From NCBI GenBank assembly GCA_016281125.1, contig JAEEIA010000056.1, positions 1-64,000 of the forward strand: DNA of 64,000 nt. The letters are read 5' to 3'. This stretch comes from Oscillospiraceae bacterium (lineage in GTDB: Bacteria; Bacillota; Clostridia; Oscillospirales; Ruminococcaceae). The notes beneath the pieces are model-generated. The model was not told the origin of the DNA. It saw only the letters and a program-made list of their open reading frames with translations, and did not search any database. A program made the position numbers and the translations under genes. Below, piece after piece: positions 57,378 through 64,000 of the stretch; positions within the stretch are counted from its first letter, which is position 1; each line of letters starts with the position of its first letter.

Positions 57378-57562
57378 CGAAGCGTTGTTTTGATTGCGGC
57401 TGTGAGGTAAAACCGGAAACAAGCGTTTGCCCCGATTGCGGCAGCACACATATCGAAACGATTGAATATATAGCGCCGCCTGAAAAGAAAAAGCACCCTG
57501 TTTTGATAATCCTTGCAATTCTGTTTGTGCTGTTCGTTCTGATTCCTATTTTGCGCCCGTGA
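57374..57562 (+). CDS. Zinc-ribbon membrane protein
   Basis: 62 residues. CFDCGCEVKPETSVCPDCGS is a C4 ribbon; one C-terminal membrane helix (HPVLIILAILFVLFVLIPIL). ATGA overlap with the gene before it. Similar ribbon-plus-helix proteins occur next to integrases in Firmicutes elements; function unknown. Confidence 0.72.
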   Translation: MTKRCFDCGCEVKPETSVCPDCGSTHIETIEYIAPPEKKKHPVLIILAILFVLFVLIPILRP

Positions 57563-57571
57563 GGTGATTAT

Positions 57572-59143
57572 ATGTTTATGCTGCCGGACTTAAAGCCGGA
57601 AGAAGTTTTGATATACCTGCGAAAGAGCCGGACGGATGATCCGGCTCTCACAGTATCGGAAGTCGTTGCCAAGCATGAGCAGATGCTTGATGATTATAGT
57701 ATGCGGGTATGGGGCGCACTTATTCCGGAGCGCAACCGCTTTCGGGAGATCGTAAGCGGTGAAACCATTTTCGCAAGGCCTGAAATACAAAAAGTGCTGC
57801 GCTTGGTCGAGCAGCCGTGTTTCCGTGCAATCCTGATTGTCGAACCGCAGCGATTGAGCAGAGGCGACCTTGAGGACATCGGCAGGCTTTCAAAGCTGCT
57901 GCGGTACACCGGAACAATCGTCATCACGCTACAATACAGCTATGATTTGACGGACGAGCGCGACCGTGATTATTTTGAACGGGAGCTGAAGCGCGGCAAT
58001 GAATTCCTCGAATACAGCAAAAGGATTATGATGAACGGCAGGAACCTCGCTGCGGAAAAAGGGTATTACACCGGCAGCAGAAAGCCGTTCGGATATACAC
58101 GCGTATTCAGAAAAGAAGGGAATCACAAATACCCGACGCTTGCAATCGTTCCGGATGAAGCTGCAATCGTGCGCACTATTTTCCGCATGTACGCAGAAGG
58201 AAACGGCGCGACAAACATATGCAGTTATTTGAACAGCATCGGAAGCAAGCCGGAGCGCGGTGATCTATGGTCGCCTCCTGCGATTTACCACATGCTCGAC
58301 AATCCTTTATATAACGGGAAAATCAAATGGGGATACCGCAAAACTGTGAAAAAGGTTGAGGACGGAGAAATAAAGCTGCATAATCCGAAGAACAAAGATT
58401 GCCCCGTGTATGAAGGCAAACACGAAGCAATCATTGATGATGTACTATGGAGCGCCGTGCGCAGCCGCAGGAACGCGAAGGACATCCCGAAGGTAAAAGT
58501 ATCCAAGCAACTGCAAAACCCACTCAGCGGGCTTGTCTGGTGTACGTGCGGCAGGATGATGATTCGCAGGCCATACAGCGGCAGAAGCGCCGACCGGTAT
58601 CAATGCCCGAATCAGGTTTACTGCGACACGGCATCATGCACGATGGACGAACTGCACGAGGCCGTCATCAAAGCGCTGCGCAGCGCCGTTGCAGATTTTC
58701 GCATAATGGTCGGGTCTGAATCTGATACACCAAAGCAGCACCGCACGGAAACGCTGAACATGCTGCAAACAAAGCTCGCGGATGCAGATCGCAAGGAATC
58801 CGCATTGTGGGAAAAGTTCGTTGAAGAAAACATGCCGCGCCGTGTGCTTGATGATCTGCTTGAAAAGCTGAACCGGCAAAGGGATGAAATCACAGAGCTG
58901 ATACGCAAAGAGCAGGAAGAACCGGCGGCACTGGATGTGAACGAACGCATTGTGACTTTCTGCGAAGCCATTGACGCACTCGGAAATCCGGATATGCCCG
59001 CAGCAGAAACAAACAAGCTGATGAAAGCCTGCATCCGGCGCATAACGTACAGCCGCAAGCGCGGAAGCAGGGAAACCGGGAGCAACAATCACGGCGGATG
59101 GAATGTTGAGCCGATACAGCTTGACATTGAGCTGAATTTCTAA
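57572..59143 (+). CDS. Large serine recombinase (phage integrase)
   Basis: 523 residues, GAGGTGA upstream. Catalytic domain starts LIYLRKSRTDDP, with the nucleophile Ser at about residue 19, then VEPQRLSRGDLEDIGRL (catalytic Arg). The recombinase domain carries KPFGYTRVF and ATNICSYLNSIGSKPERGDL followed by the HTH. The zinc-ribbon domain (GLVWCTCGRMMIRR ... YQCPNQVYC) is interrupted by a coiled coil (MLQTKLADADRKESALWEKF). It ends 57 bp before the right junction and should integrate at, and with a partner excise from, the 2-bp TC core in cotJC. Confidence 0.95.
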   Translation: MFMLPDLKPEEVLIYLRKSRTDDPALTVSEVVAKHEQMLDDYSMRVWGALIPERNRFREIVSGETIFARPEIQKVLRLVEQPCFRAILIVEPQRLSRGDLEDIGRLSKLLRYTGTIVITLQYSYDLTDERDRDYFERELKRGNEFLEYSKRIMMNGRNLAAEKGYYTGSRKPFGYTRVFRKEGNHKYPTLAIVPDEAAIVRTIFRMYAEGNGATNICSYLNSIGSKPERGDLWSPPAIYHMLDNPLYNGKIKWGYRKTVKKVEDGEIKLHNPKNKDCPVYEGKHEAIIDDVLWSAVRSRRNAKDIPKVKVSKQLQNPLSGLVWCTCGRMMIRRPYSGRSADRYQCPNQVYCDTASCTMDELHEAVIKALRSAVADFRIMVGSESDTPKQHRTETLNMLQTKLADADRKESALWEKFVEENMPRRVLDDLLEKLNRQRDEITELIRKEQEEPAALDVNERIVTFCEAIDALGNPDMPAAETNKLMKACIRRITYSRKRGSRETGSNNHGGWNVEPIQLDIELNF

Positions 59144-59172
59144 TGCCGACCAGGTGTCGGCATTGCTTTTTC
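59142..59172 (+). terminator. Terminator after the integrase
   Basis: AATGCCGAC-CAGGT-GTCGGCATT, a 9-bp stem with a 5-nt loop, followed by GCTTTTT. It stops integrase transcription before the cotJ genes. Confidence 0.92.
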
Positions 59173-59179
59173 GCACTAT

Positions 59180-59217
59180 ATGCATCATGTATGTTTGTGT
59201 TCTTCTGTTCCGATATC
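59180..59217. other. attR, right attachment site of the prophage
   Basis: Phage arm ATCATGTATGTTTGTGT meets cotJC sequence TTCTGTTCCGATATC at TC, 59201-59202. With the left junction this gives attB ...GAGAGC-TC-TTCTGTTCC... and attP ATCATGTATGTTTGTGT-TC-GTACACACATACATGAT. Confidence 0.88.
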
Positions 59218-59394
59218 TGTGAGCAGTCCCTGCAATTCTCTGAGCGGCATGGTGTACCGCTGATTCAGATAGCGCATGGACGCGCCTAACTCACCGTCCG
59301 GGCCGCCGAGCTGGCTCATCACCATTTTTGCGAGTCTGGCGTTCGGGCGGGCGATTTTCACAGGATATTGCAGTGCTTTTTCGTACTGAAACAT
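59185..59394 (-). CDS. cotJC: cotJC, 5' part, truncated by the prophage
   Basis: Starts at ATG 59394, directly after the cotJB stop, with AAAGGAGG. MFQYEKALQYPVKIARPNAR ... GGPDGELGASMRYLNQRYTM ... ELQGLLTDIGTEE is the first third of CotJC (manganese-catalase-family coat protein) including the first Glu ligands. After E65 the frame enters phage DNA and stops five residues later (HKHT-stop). The missing 151 residues are at 17920-18375. Confidence 0.93.
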   Translation of the reverse strand: MFQYEKALQYPVKIARPNARLAKMVMSQLGGPDGELGASMRYLNQRYTMPLRELQGLLTDIGTEEHKHT

Positions 59395-59679
59395 TCAGTT
59401 CGCCTCCTTTTCCCACGGCCACGGCGTATTGCTCCACGCGCCCCAGCCGTCCTCATCGTTGACGTGCATCACGGTCAGCGCGCCGAAGCGCTTTGCATAG
59501 GCGTCTGCGGCTTCGGAATACGCCTCGCGGTGTGCGCAGAACGTGCTGAGCGCATTCGCATCGGTCGGGTGGGTGTCAAGATAGATCATCAGATCGCGCA
59601 TGGCGAACTGATGCGACTGCACGGCGCGCAGCAGCTCAGCCCTTCCCATTGAATCCCATGACTTCGACGGCATCTTCAT
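59395..59679 (-). CDS. cotJB: Spore coat protein CotJB
   Basis: 94 residues from ATG 59679 (AAAGGAGG upstream; overlaps cotJA by 44 bp); a start at ATG 59649 is possible. RAELLRAVQSHQFAMRDLMI followed by YLDTHPTD is the family motif, and the end WSNTPWPWEKEAN matches the usual PWPW...E terminus. CotJB is needed for CotJC assembly into the coat. Confidence 0.9.
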   Translation of the reverse strand: MKMPSKSWDSMGRAELLRAVQSHQFAMRDLMIYLDTHPTDANALSTFCAHREAYSEAADAYAKRFGALTVMHVNDEDGWGAWSNTPWPWEKEAN

Positions 59680-59869
59680 CGGCGGAACGGCCTCCTTTCC
59701 CTTTTCTGAACGGCATAACGAGCGACGGAAACACGGTTCCCTGGCAGAGTGCTTTTTCCGCGGGCAGCGTATCCTCCCAGCTCTGGAACGGGACATACGC
59801 CATGGCAAGCGTCAGCCGCGGCGGAAATGTGCCTTCCGGTACAACCGGAAGTGTCTGATCCTGAAGCAT
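59636..59869 (-). CDS. cotJA: Spore coat protein CotJA
   Basis: 77 residues from ATG 59869 (AAAGGAGCAG upstream). LTLAMAYVPFQSWEDTLPAE ... ALCQGTVFPSLVMPF is the conserved CotJA core. First gene of cotJABC; the operon is expressed in the mother cell in Bacillus. The C-terminus carries an extra 25 residues rich in Gly/Lys/Asp. Confidence 0.92.
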   Translation of the reverse strand: MLQDQTLPVVPEGTFPPRLTLAMAYVPFQSWEDTLPAEKALCQGTVFPSLVMPFRKGKGGRSADEDAVEVMGFNGKG

Positions 59870-59974
59870 GATGCTGCTCCTTTCCAATTTGATTTGCAGC
59901 GGCGCTGCATGGTTCAGTATATGCCGGTGCGACAGAATTCGACACGGCAGCGCAGCGGCCCGCATGTGCAGTTG

Positions 59975-60110
59975 GTCCGCGACGAAATTCCAGGGTGGCA
60001 TTTCGTCGCGGATTGGCAACTCAGGTGCCAAAAACGGGATTTCGTCGTCGTATACGGCATTTCGTCGCAATATTGTGCATTCTGTCGCAAAATATTGCAT
60101 TTTCGTTCCG
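59975..60110. repeat. Degenerate GCATTTCGTCGC repeats with 20-bp period
   Basis: Copies on the plus strand at 59998, 60036, 60056, 60076 (GCATTCTGTCGC) and 60096 (GCATTTTCGTTC), and one inverted copy at about 59979 (GCGACGAAAT). From 60036 the spacing is 20 bp, two helical turns. They lie 110-230 bp upstream of cotJA. Confidence 0.7.
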
Positions 60111-60284
60111 GATGTGATATGATATACATGCGGAAAGAAATCGGGACGCGCCGCTGAACATCAGTTCACCGTGTTCCGTTTTCTGAAAGTACAGACATCC
60201 CCCATTTTCTTCATATCGCGCAATCCATCTCACACGCCGGCGGAGGCCGGCACGGAGCAAAGGCCGGCCACCTGCGCTCCACAC

Positions 60285-60314
60285 AAAAAGAGCTCGCTTC
60301 GGCGGGCTCTTTTT
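60285..60314. terminator. Bidirectional intrinsic terminator
   Basis: AAAAAGAGC ... GCTCTTTTT with a GC loop stem; A/T tracts on both sides permit termination in either direction. Confidence 0.88.
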
Positions 60315-60630
60315 GCTGCCTGGCTTATTGATAAAGGTATCGCTACGCGATGATTTATCATGGGCTCTGTCCAAACCCGACAAAGGGATCTCTCCCTTTG
60401 GAATCCCATAATACAGAAAAGTGAAAAAATGCTTTATTCTCATTACAATGGGATTTTAATGACTGGTGCTGTTGAGCAGAGGGACATTTTCCTGCAAGCT
60501 CATAGCGAAGCGGGCGTGCGTCCCAAATATGAATTCACCGGAGGCACTTTTTCCACAGACTGAGGCGACAGTGCCGTCCTCCGTTTTTGCTCCCATTTGA
60601 TGCAGCGATCGCTTTTTTGTACTTCTCCCA

Positions 60631-60659
60631 TTGCTATTTCCGGGATAATATGCTATAAT
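60631..60659 (+). promoter_or_regulatory. Promoter of the MoxR operon
   Basis: -35 TTGCTA (60631-60636), 17-bp spacer, -10 TATAAT (60654-60659) with TGC in front (extended -10). The MoxR start is 44 bp downstream. Confidence 0.85.
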
Positions 60660-60702
60660 ATAATTGGTTTATTATATCACCCTGAAAAGTGAGGAGCAAA
60701 AA

Positions 60703-61644
60703 ATGCATACAGATATTCAGTCTTTGACAGAAAGCATCGGAAAGGTTATCGTCGGCAAGGATCGCGTGATTCAGTGCGTCATTGCAGGTCTGCTCTGCAA
60801 CGGCCATATTCTGATCGAGGACGTCCCGGGCGTCGGCAAAACGCAGCTCGCTGCGGCGCTGTCCCGCTCAATCGGCGGCAGCTTCAACCGCATCCAGCTG
60901 ACGCCGGACGTCATGCCGTCGGATATCACCGGTTATTCCATGGTCAACCAGAATACCTTTGAGCTTGAATACCGTCCGGGCGCCGCAATGTGCAACTTCC
61001 TGCTCGCGGACGAAATCAACCGCGCCTCCCCGAAGGTGCAGTCCGCACTGCTGGAGGTCATGGAGGAGCACCAGATTTCCATTGACGGCGTGACGCACAA
61101 GCTACCGCAGCCGTTCATGGTGCTTGCGACGCAGAACCCGGTCGAAACCTACGGTACCTATCATCTGCCGGAGGCGCAGATGGACCGCTTCTTCATGCGT
61201 GTGAGCATGGGCTATCCCTCCGAAAACGAGGAGCTCCAGATTCTTTCCCGCACCGAGCATCACAATCCGCTGGAGAACATTGAGGCGGCTGTGCTGCATC
61301 CCGAAGACATCATCCGTCTGCAATCGCAGGTTGAGGCGGTGTATGTCAGCGAGGCAGTCAAGCGGTATATTCTGCAAATTGTTTCCGCAACCAGAACCCT
61401 CGAGGTACTGACGCTCGGCGCCTCCCCACGCGGTTCGATTGCGCTGTATAAGGCGGCCAAGGCGATTGCGTTTCTTTCCGGCCGGGATTATGTCCTGCCG
61501 GATGACGTCAAGTCCATGGCGGAAAGCGTACTTGCGCACCGCCTGATTCTCTCTCCGAAGGGCAAATCCCGCCACGGAGATGCCCGCAGTGTCATTCTCG
61601 GCATTCTGGACGCCGTGCCGGTGCCGATGGTCACGGGACGATGA
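60703..61644 (+). CDS. MoxR-family AAA ATPase
   Basis: 313 residues from ATG 60703 (GAGG upstream). Walker A EDVPGVGKTQLAAAL, Walker B FLLADEINRASPKVQSALLE, sensor FMVLATQNPVE and the arginine-finger region ASPRGSIALYKAA. MoxR proteins act as chaperones for membrane or secreted complexes and are nearly always followed by DUF58 genes, as here. Confidence 0.95.
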   Translation: MHTDIQSLTESIGKVIVGKDRVIQCVIAGLLCNGHILIEDVPGVGKTQLAAALSRSIGGSFNRIQLTPDVMPSDITGYSMVNQNTFELEYRPGAAMCNFLLADEINRASPKVQSALLEVMEEHQISIDGVTHKLPQPFMVLATQNPVETYGTYHLPEAQMDRFFMRVSMGYPSENEELQILSRTEHHNPLENIEAAVLHPEDIIRLQSQVEAVYVSEAVKRYILQIVSATRTLEVLTLGASPRGSIALYKAAKAIAFLSGRDYVLPDDVKSMAESVLAHRLILSPKGKSRHGDARSVILGILDAVPVPMVTGR

Positions 61645-62936
61645 CGCTCGGATATTTCTGCGCGATCGGCATTGCGATCGTGTTCATGCTGTACATGGAC
61701 GGCCAGATCGGCGTGATGATGCTGAGCTTTCTGCTGCTGATGCCGGTGGTTTCCGGGATCATGACCTGGCTGGTGCGCCGTTCGCTGACGGTCACGCTGG
61801 AGCTCCCGGATACCGGAGCAAAGCAGAAACAGGTGTCCGCAGTGATCCGCGTGCAAAAGGATACACCGCTGCCGCTGCCCTTTCTCAGAATGCAGCTGAC
61901 GGCAGATTCGCATTTTCTGCCGCTGAATCCGGGGGCGGCCCCGCTGCCGGAGAAGCCGCTGGAGGGCGCAGGCGGTCTGCTGCGTTACCGCGCGGCCATG
62001 CGAAAATGGAACAGGATCCGGCGCAGACAGCTGACGCCGGATACACTGCCGCTCTGCGTGTCGATGGGCATTGAGCGGGAGGCGGAATACCGCATTGCCC
62101 TGACGCCGCGGTTCTGCGGCAGCGGCGTTGTTTCGCTGCATGATATGCGGCTCGGGGATTTTCTGGCGATGCTGAATCTGCGCGTGAAGCAGCCGGATCC
62201 GCAGAAGCTGCTCATCACGCCGGAGATTCCGGAGCTGAAAGCGAACAGTTCTCTGTTCCGGTCAGTTTCGACGGCGGTTGCGGCGGCGGACGAGGAAACC
62301 GAGGCGACGCCGAATCACTCGGCCTCTGCGATGCCGGGCTACGATCACCGCGATTACATTCCCGGCGATTCGCTGAAGCGCATCAACTGGAAGCTGTCCT
62401 CCAAGCGCAGACACCTGATGGTGCGGCAGGACGAGCCGATTGCACTGGCACGGCTCTCCGTGGTGCTGGATTTCCGGCGCAGTACACTGTATATGCCGGA
62501 TGCAGTACGGCTTGCACAGGAGGAGCAGCTGATTGAAACGGCGCTGGGCTTTCTGATGCTCTGTGCCAAATACGGCTATCCCTGCCAGCTCTGCTATGCA
62601 AATGAGCAGGCGGCGTGGAGCAGCATTGCGATTGACGACGGCGAGCAGCTTGCAGTCGAGGCGGTTACGCTGCTGCGCGGCGGATTCCGTCCTGCGGAGT
62701 CGCTGGCGTCCCTGACGGTGCTGCCCCCTGCCTTGCAGCAGGACAGCGGCAGTGTGCTGCTGTATATCACGCACACCGCATCCGAAGACACCGCCGCGGC
62801 GCTGGAGCAAGCATCCGCGCTGCTCTATCTGCTTGTGCCGGAGCAGACGGCCGAACGTACGGCCGTCCCGAAGAACGCCGCGCTCTGGCTTGTGACACCC
62901 GACCGCAGTCTGCTCCAGGCAGGCGGCGAGATGTAA
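61641..62936 (+). CDS. DUF58 membrane protein
   Basis: 431 residues; ATG overlaps the MoxR stop. Two N-terminal membrane helices (about 3-17 and 24-44), then a beta domain, and the family signature GYDHRDYIPGDSLKRINWKL at about residue 233-252, followed by a vWA-like region (RLSVVLDFRRSTLYM). Works with MoxR in an uncharacterised surface process. Confidence 0.92.
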   Translation: MTLGYFCAIGIAIVFMLYMDGQIGVMMLSFLLLMPVVSGIMTWLVRRSLTVTLELPDTGAKQKQVSAVIRVQKDTPLPLPFLRMQLTADSHFLPLNPGAAPLPEKPLEGAGGLLRYRAAMRKWNRIRRRQLTPDTLPLCVSMGIEREAEYRIALTPRFCGSGVVSLHDMRLGDFLAMLNLRVKQPDPQKLLITPEIPELKANSSLFRSVSTAVAAADEETEATPNHSASAMPGYDHRDYIPGDSLKRINWKLSSKRRHLMVRQDEPIALARLSVVLDFRRSTLYMPDAVRLAQEEQLIETALGFLMLCAKYGYPCQLCYANEQAAWSSIAIDDGEQLAVEAVTLLRGGFRPAESLASLTVLPPALQQDSGSVLLYITHTASEDTAAALEQASALLYLLVPEQTAERTAVPKNAALWLVTPDRSLLQAGGEM

Positions 62937-62970
62937 TACAGAACCCCTTTTGAATGTGTGGTGAAACCTT

Positions 62971-64000
62971 ATGACAAAGCTGGCTGAGCTGCGGGAACAG
63001 TTCCCTCTGCTCAAATGGTTCCTCCAGGCAGAGCGGATTCCGCTGCTGTTCAGCGTCACGATTGTCGCAGGTATCTTTTACCATTATGCGCCGTCGCTGA
63101 CGCTGCTGTGGATCGTGCTTTCGCTGCTGCTCCAGGCGCCGCTGTTCCGGCTGTTTGACTATATGAAAAAGCACAGCTTTCTCGGCTCCATTATATACTG
63201 CGCCGTCGGGACGGTCTTTCTGGCGCTGGCCGTGATGTTTGTGCTGCTCGGACGCGATGCCCCGATTTTTTCCCCGGAGATGGGCAGCATGCAGATTGAT
63301 TTTATCGTCTGGTTCATGACGCCGCAGTCCGTTCTGCCGACAACCTATCTCGGCTATACGATTGCGCTGTTTCTGCTGTTCACGATCTTCATTGCGTCGG
63401 TTGCGTATTATTTTACACTGGTTCGCTACCGCGTGCTGATGTCCTTTGTGGTTATGATTTTCCCGTTTGCGATTTACGCAAAGGAAAACGAAACCATGCC
63501 GGTGCCTTCGATCATCATTCTGCTGATCTGCTATTTTGCCGTCATGGTCTACTGCCGGCAGGCACACGGCGAGGATCCCGCAGTTGTGCAGCGCTATGAG
63601 CCGGACGCGGAGAGCAGGCTCTCCATGCCGACGAAGAAATCCCCGCATTTCGGCGTGCTGCCGGAATTTCTGGACAAGTCCTTTATCCGTGCAACCGGCA
63701 TTTTCATCGCAGCGTCGATCATTCTGGTGCTTGTGATCCCGAAGCCGGAGGTTCAGGCAGACCGTACGGTCTTTGACGCGATGATCGACATGTCCGCGCT
63801 CTCGGATTACCTGATGAACGCAATCAGCGGCTTTGCGGATAACTCTGACGGCGGAAATTATTCCTCGCCGACCTATAACCGTTCGCTGTACCGCGTCCGT
63901 GCCGACGAAGATCTGAATCTCCGCGTGCAGACGCTGACCAATTATCATTACGATACCGACAGCTGGTCTGCATCGGATTACGACCAGATGATCGAGCCGG
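62971..64000 (+). CDS. Transglutaminase-like membrane protein (TgpA type), partial
   Basis: Begins at ATG 62971 and is still open at the window end (343 codons seen). The N-terminal part contains about six hydrophobic segments (e.g. LTLLWIVLSLLLQAPLFRLF; LGYTIALFLLFTIFIASVAY; IRATGIFIAASIILVLVIPK). The last 85 residues are extracytoplasmic. By operon position after MoxR and DUF58, the unseen C-terminus is expected to carry a transglutaminase-like cysteine-protease fold; that is inference. Confidence 0.82.
   Translation, partial: MTKLAELREQFPLLKWFLQAERIPLLFSVTIVAGIFYHYAPSLTLLWIVLSLLLQAPLFRLFDYMKKHSFLGSIIYCAVGTVFLALAVMFVLLGRDAPIFSPEMGSMQIDFIVWFMTPQSVLPTTYLGYTIALFLLFTIFIASVAYYFTLVRYRVLMSFVVMIFPFAIYAKENETMPVPSIIILLICYFAVMVYCRQAHGEDPAVVQRYEPDAESRLSMPTKKSPHFGVLPEFLDKSFIRATGIFIAASIILVLVIPKPEVQADRTVFDAMIDMSALSDYLMNAISGFADNSDGGNYSSPTYNRSLYRVRADEDLNLRVQTLTNYHYDTDSWSASDYDQMIEP

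Larger units (their letters stand above)
18374..59202. mobile_element. Siphovirus-like prophage inserted in cotJC
   Basis: About 40.8 kb between two TC cores. It holds a complete set: lysogeny switch (55.8-56.6 kb), large serine recombinase (57.6-59.1 kb), recombination/replication (49.4-54.6 kb), packaging and head (32.1-40.6 kb), tail (24.4-31.8 kb), lysis (22.9-24.4 kb) and accessory genes at the left end. Most genes are on the minus strand with ATGA/GTGA overlaps. The one apparent lesion is a possible frameshift in a PAPS-reductase-like gene, so the element looks intact and potentially inducible. Confidence 0.95.
59870..60702. other. Intergenic region with periodic repeats, between cotJ and the MoxR operon
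   Basis: 830 bp without a convincing gene. 59975-60110 carries spaced copies of GCATTTCGTCGC. 60240-60320 holds a terminator. 60360-60563 is an open frame of 67 codons (ending KYEFTGGTFSTD) with no ribosome site. A good promoter lies at 60631-60659. The cotJ side has CATATACT at 59924-59917 (minus strand), similar to a sporulation-sigma -10, but its -35 is not convincing. Confidence 0.5.

Noticed and set aside
59142-59172. Considered as part of the right attachment site
   Set aside because: The hairpin ends 29 bp before the TC junction and is followed by T residues; it is better explained as the integrase terminator.
60360-60563. 67-codon open frame ending KYEFTGGTFSTD
   Set aside because: No ribosome site and no family resemblance; it lies just after a terminator. 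It may be a remnant of something but cannot be supported as a gene.

Overview
The window looks like the chromosome of a spore-forming Clostridia-class bacterium of the Ruminococcus/Oscillospiraceae type. The reasons are a GC-rich composition, strong GGAGG ribosome sites, two secreted proteins ending in dockerin-like modules (a pectinesterase and a BspA-type leucine-rich-repeat protein), a cotJ spore-coat operon and a small bacterial SRP RNA. The assignment is inference from gene content; no ribosomal RNA is present.

Layout. 1-8.7 kb: housekeeping block with SRP RNA, a TPR membrane protein, dnaX, ybaB, recR, a HAD phosphatase, an unknown gene, an amidohydrolase, a tRNA-dihydrouridine synthase and a two-component system. 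8.7-9.45 kb: a gene-free stretch rich in hairpins. 9.45-13.7 kb: an ABC exporter operon with two ABC-2 permeases and a membrane S41 peptidase. 13.7-17.7 kb: the two dockerin-bearing secreted proteins on the minus strand. 17.9-59.9 kb: the cotJABC operon, split by a prophage. 60.6-64 kb: a MoxR - DUF58 - transglutaminase-type operon running off the window.

The central result is that a prophage of about 40.8 kb (18374-59202) sits inside cotJC. The first 64 codons of cotJC lie at 59.2-59.4 kb and the last 151 codons at 17.9-18.4 kb. Joining them at a shared 2-bp core (TC on the plus strand) restores an uninterrupted 215-residue reading frame. The element carries a large serine recombinase next to its right end, and the reconstructed attP has near-palindromic arms.

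The prophage is a tailed (siphovirus-like) phage with most genes on the minus strand. Reading right to left: a lysogeny switch with three CTAC-N6-GTAG operators; a recombination and replication module (YqaJ exonuclease, a methylase-like protein, DUF1351, RecT, SSB, initiator, DnaC-like loader); small accessory genes including many zinc ribbons, a frameshifted PAPS-reductase-like gene and RusA; a DUF1492-type regulator; a ParB-methyltransferase followed by an S-adenosylmethionine-decarboxylase-like protein; terminase, portal, a MuF-metallopeptidase fusion, scaffold, capsid, connectors and tail genes with a probable -1 frameshifted chaperone; holin and a two-domain endolysin; and a left-end accessory block with its own divergent repressor switch.
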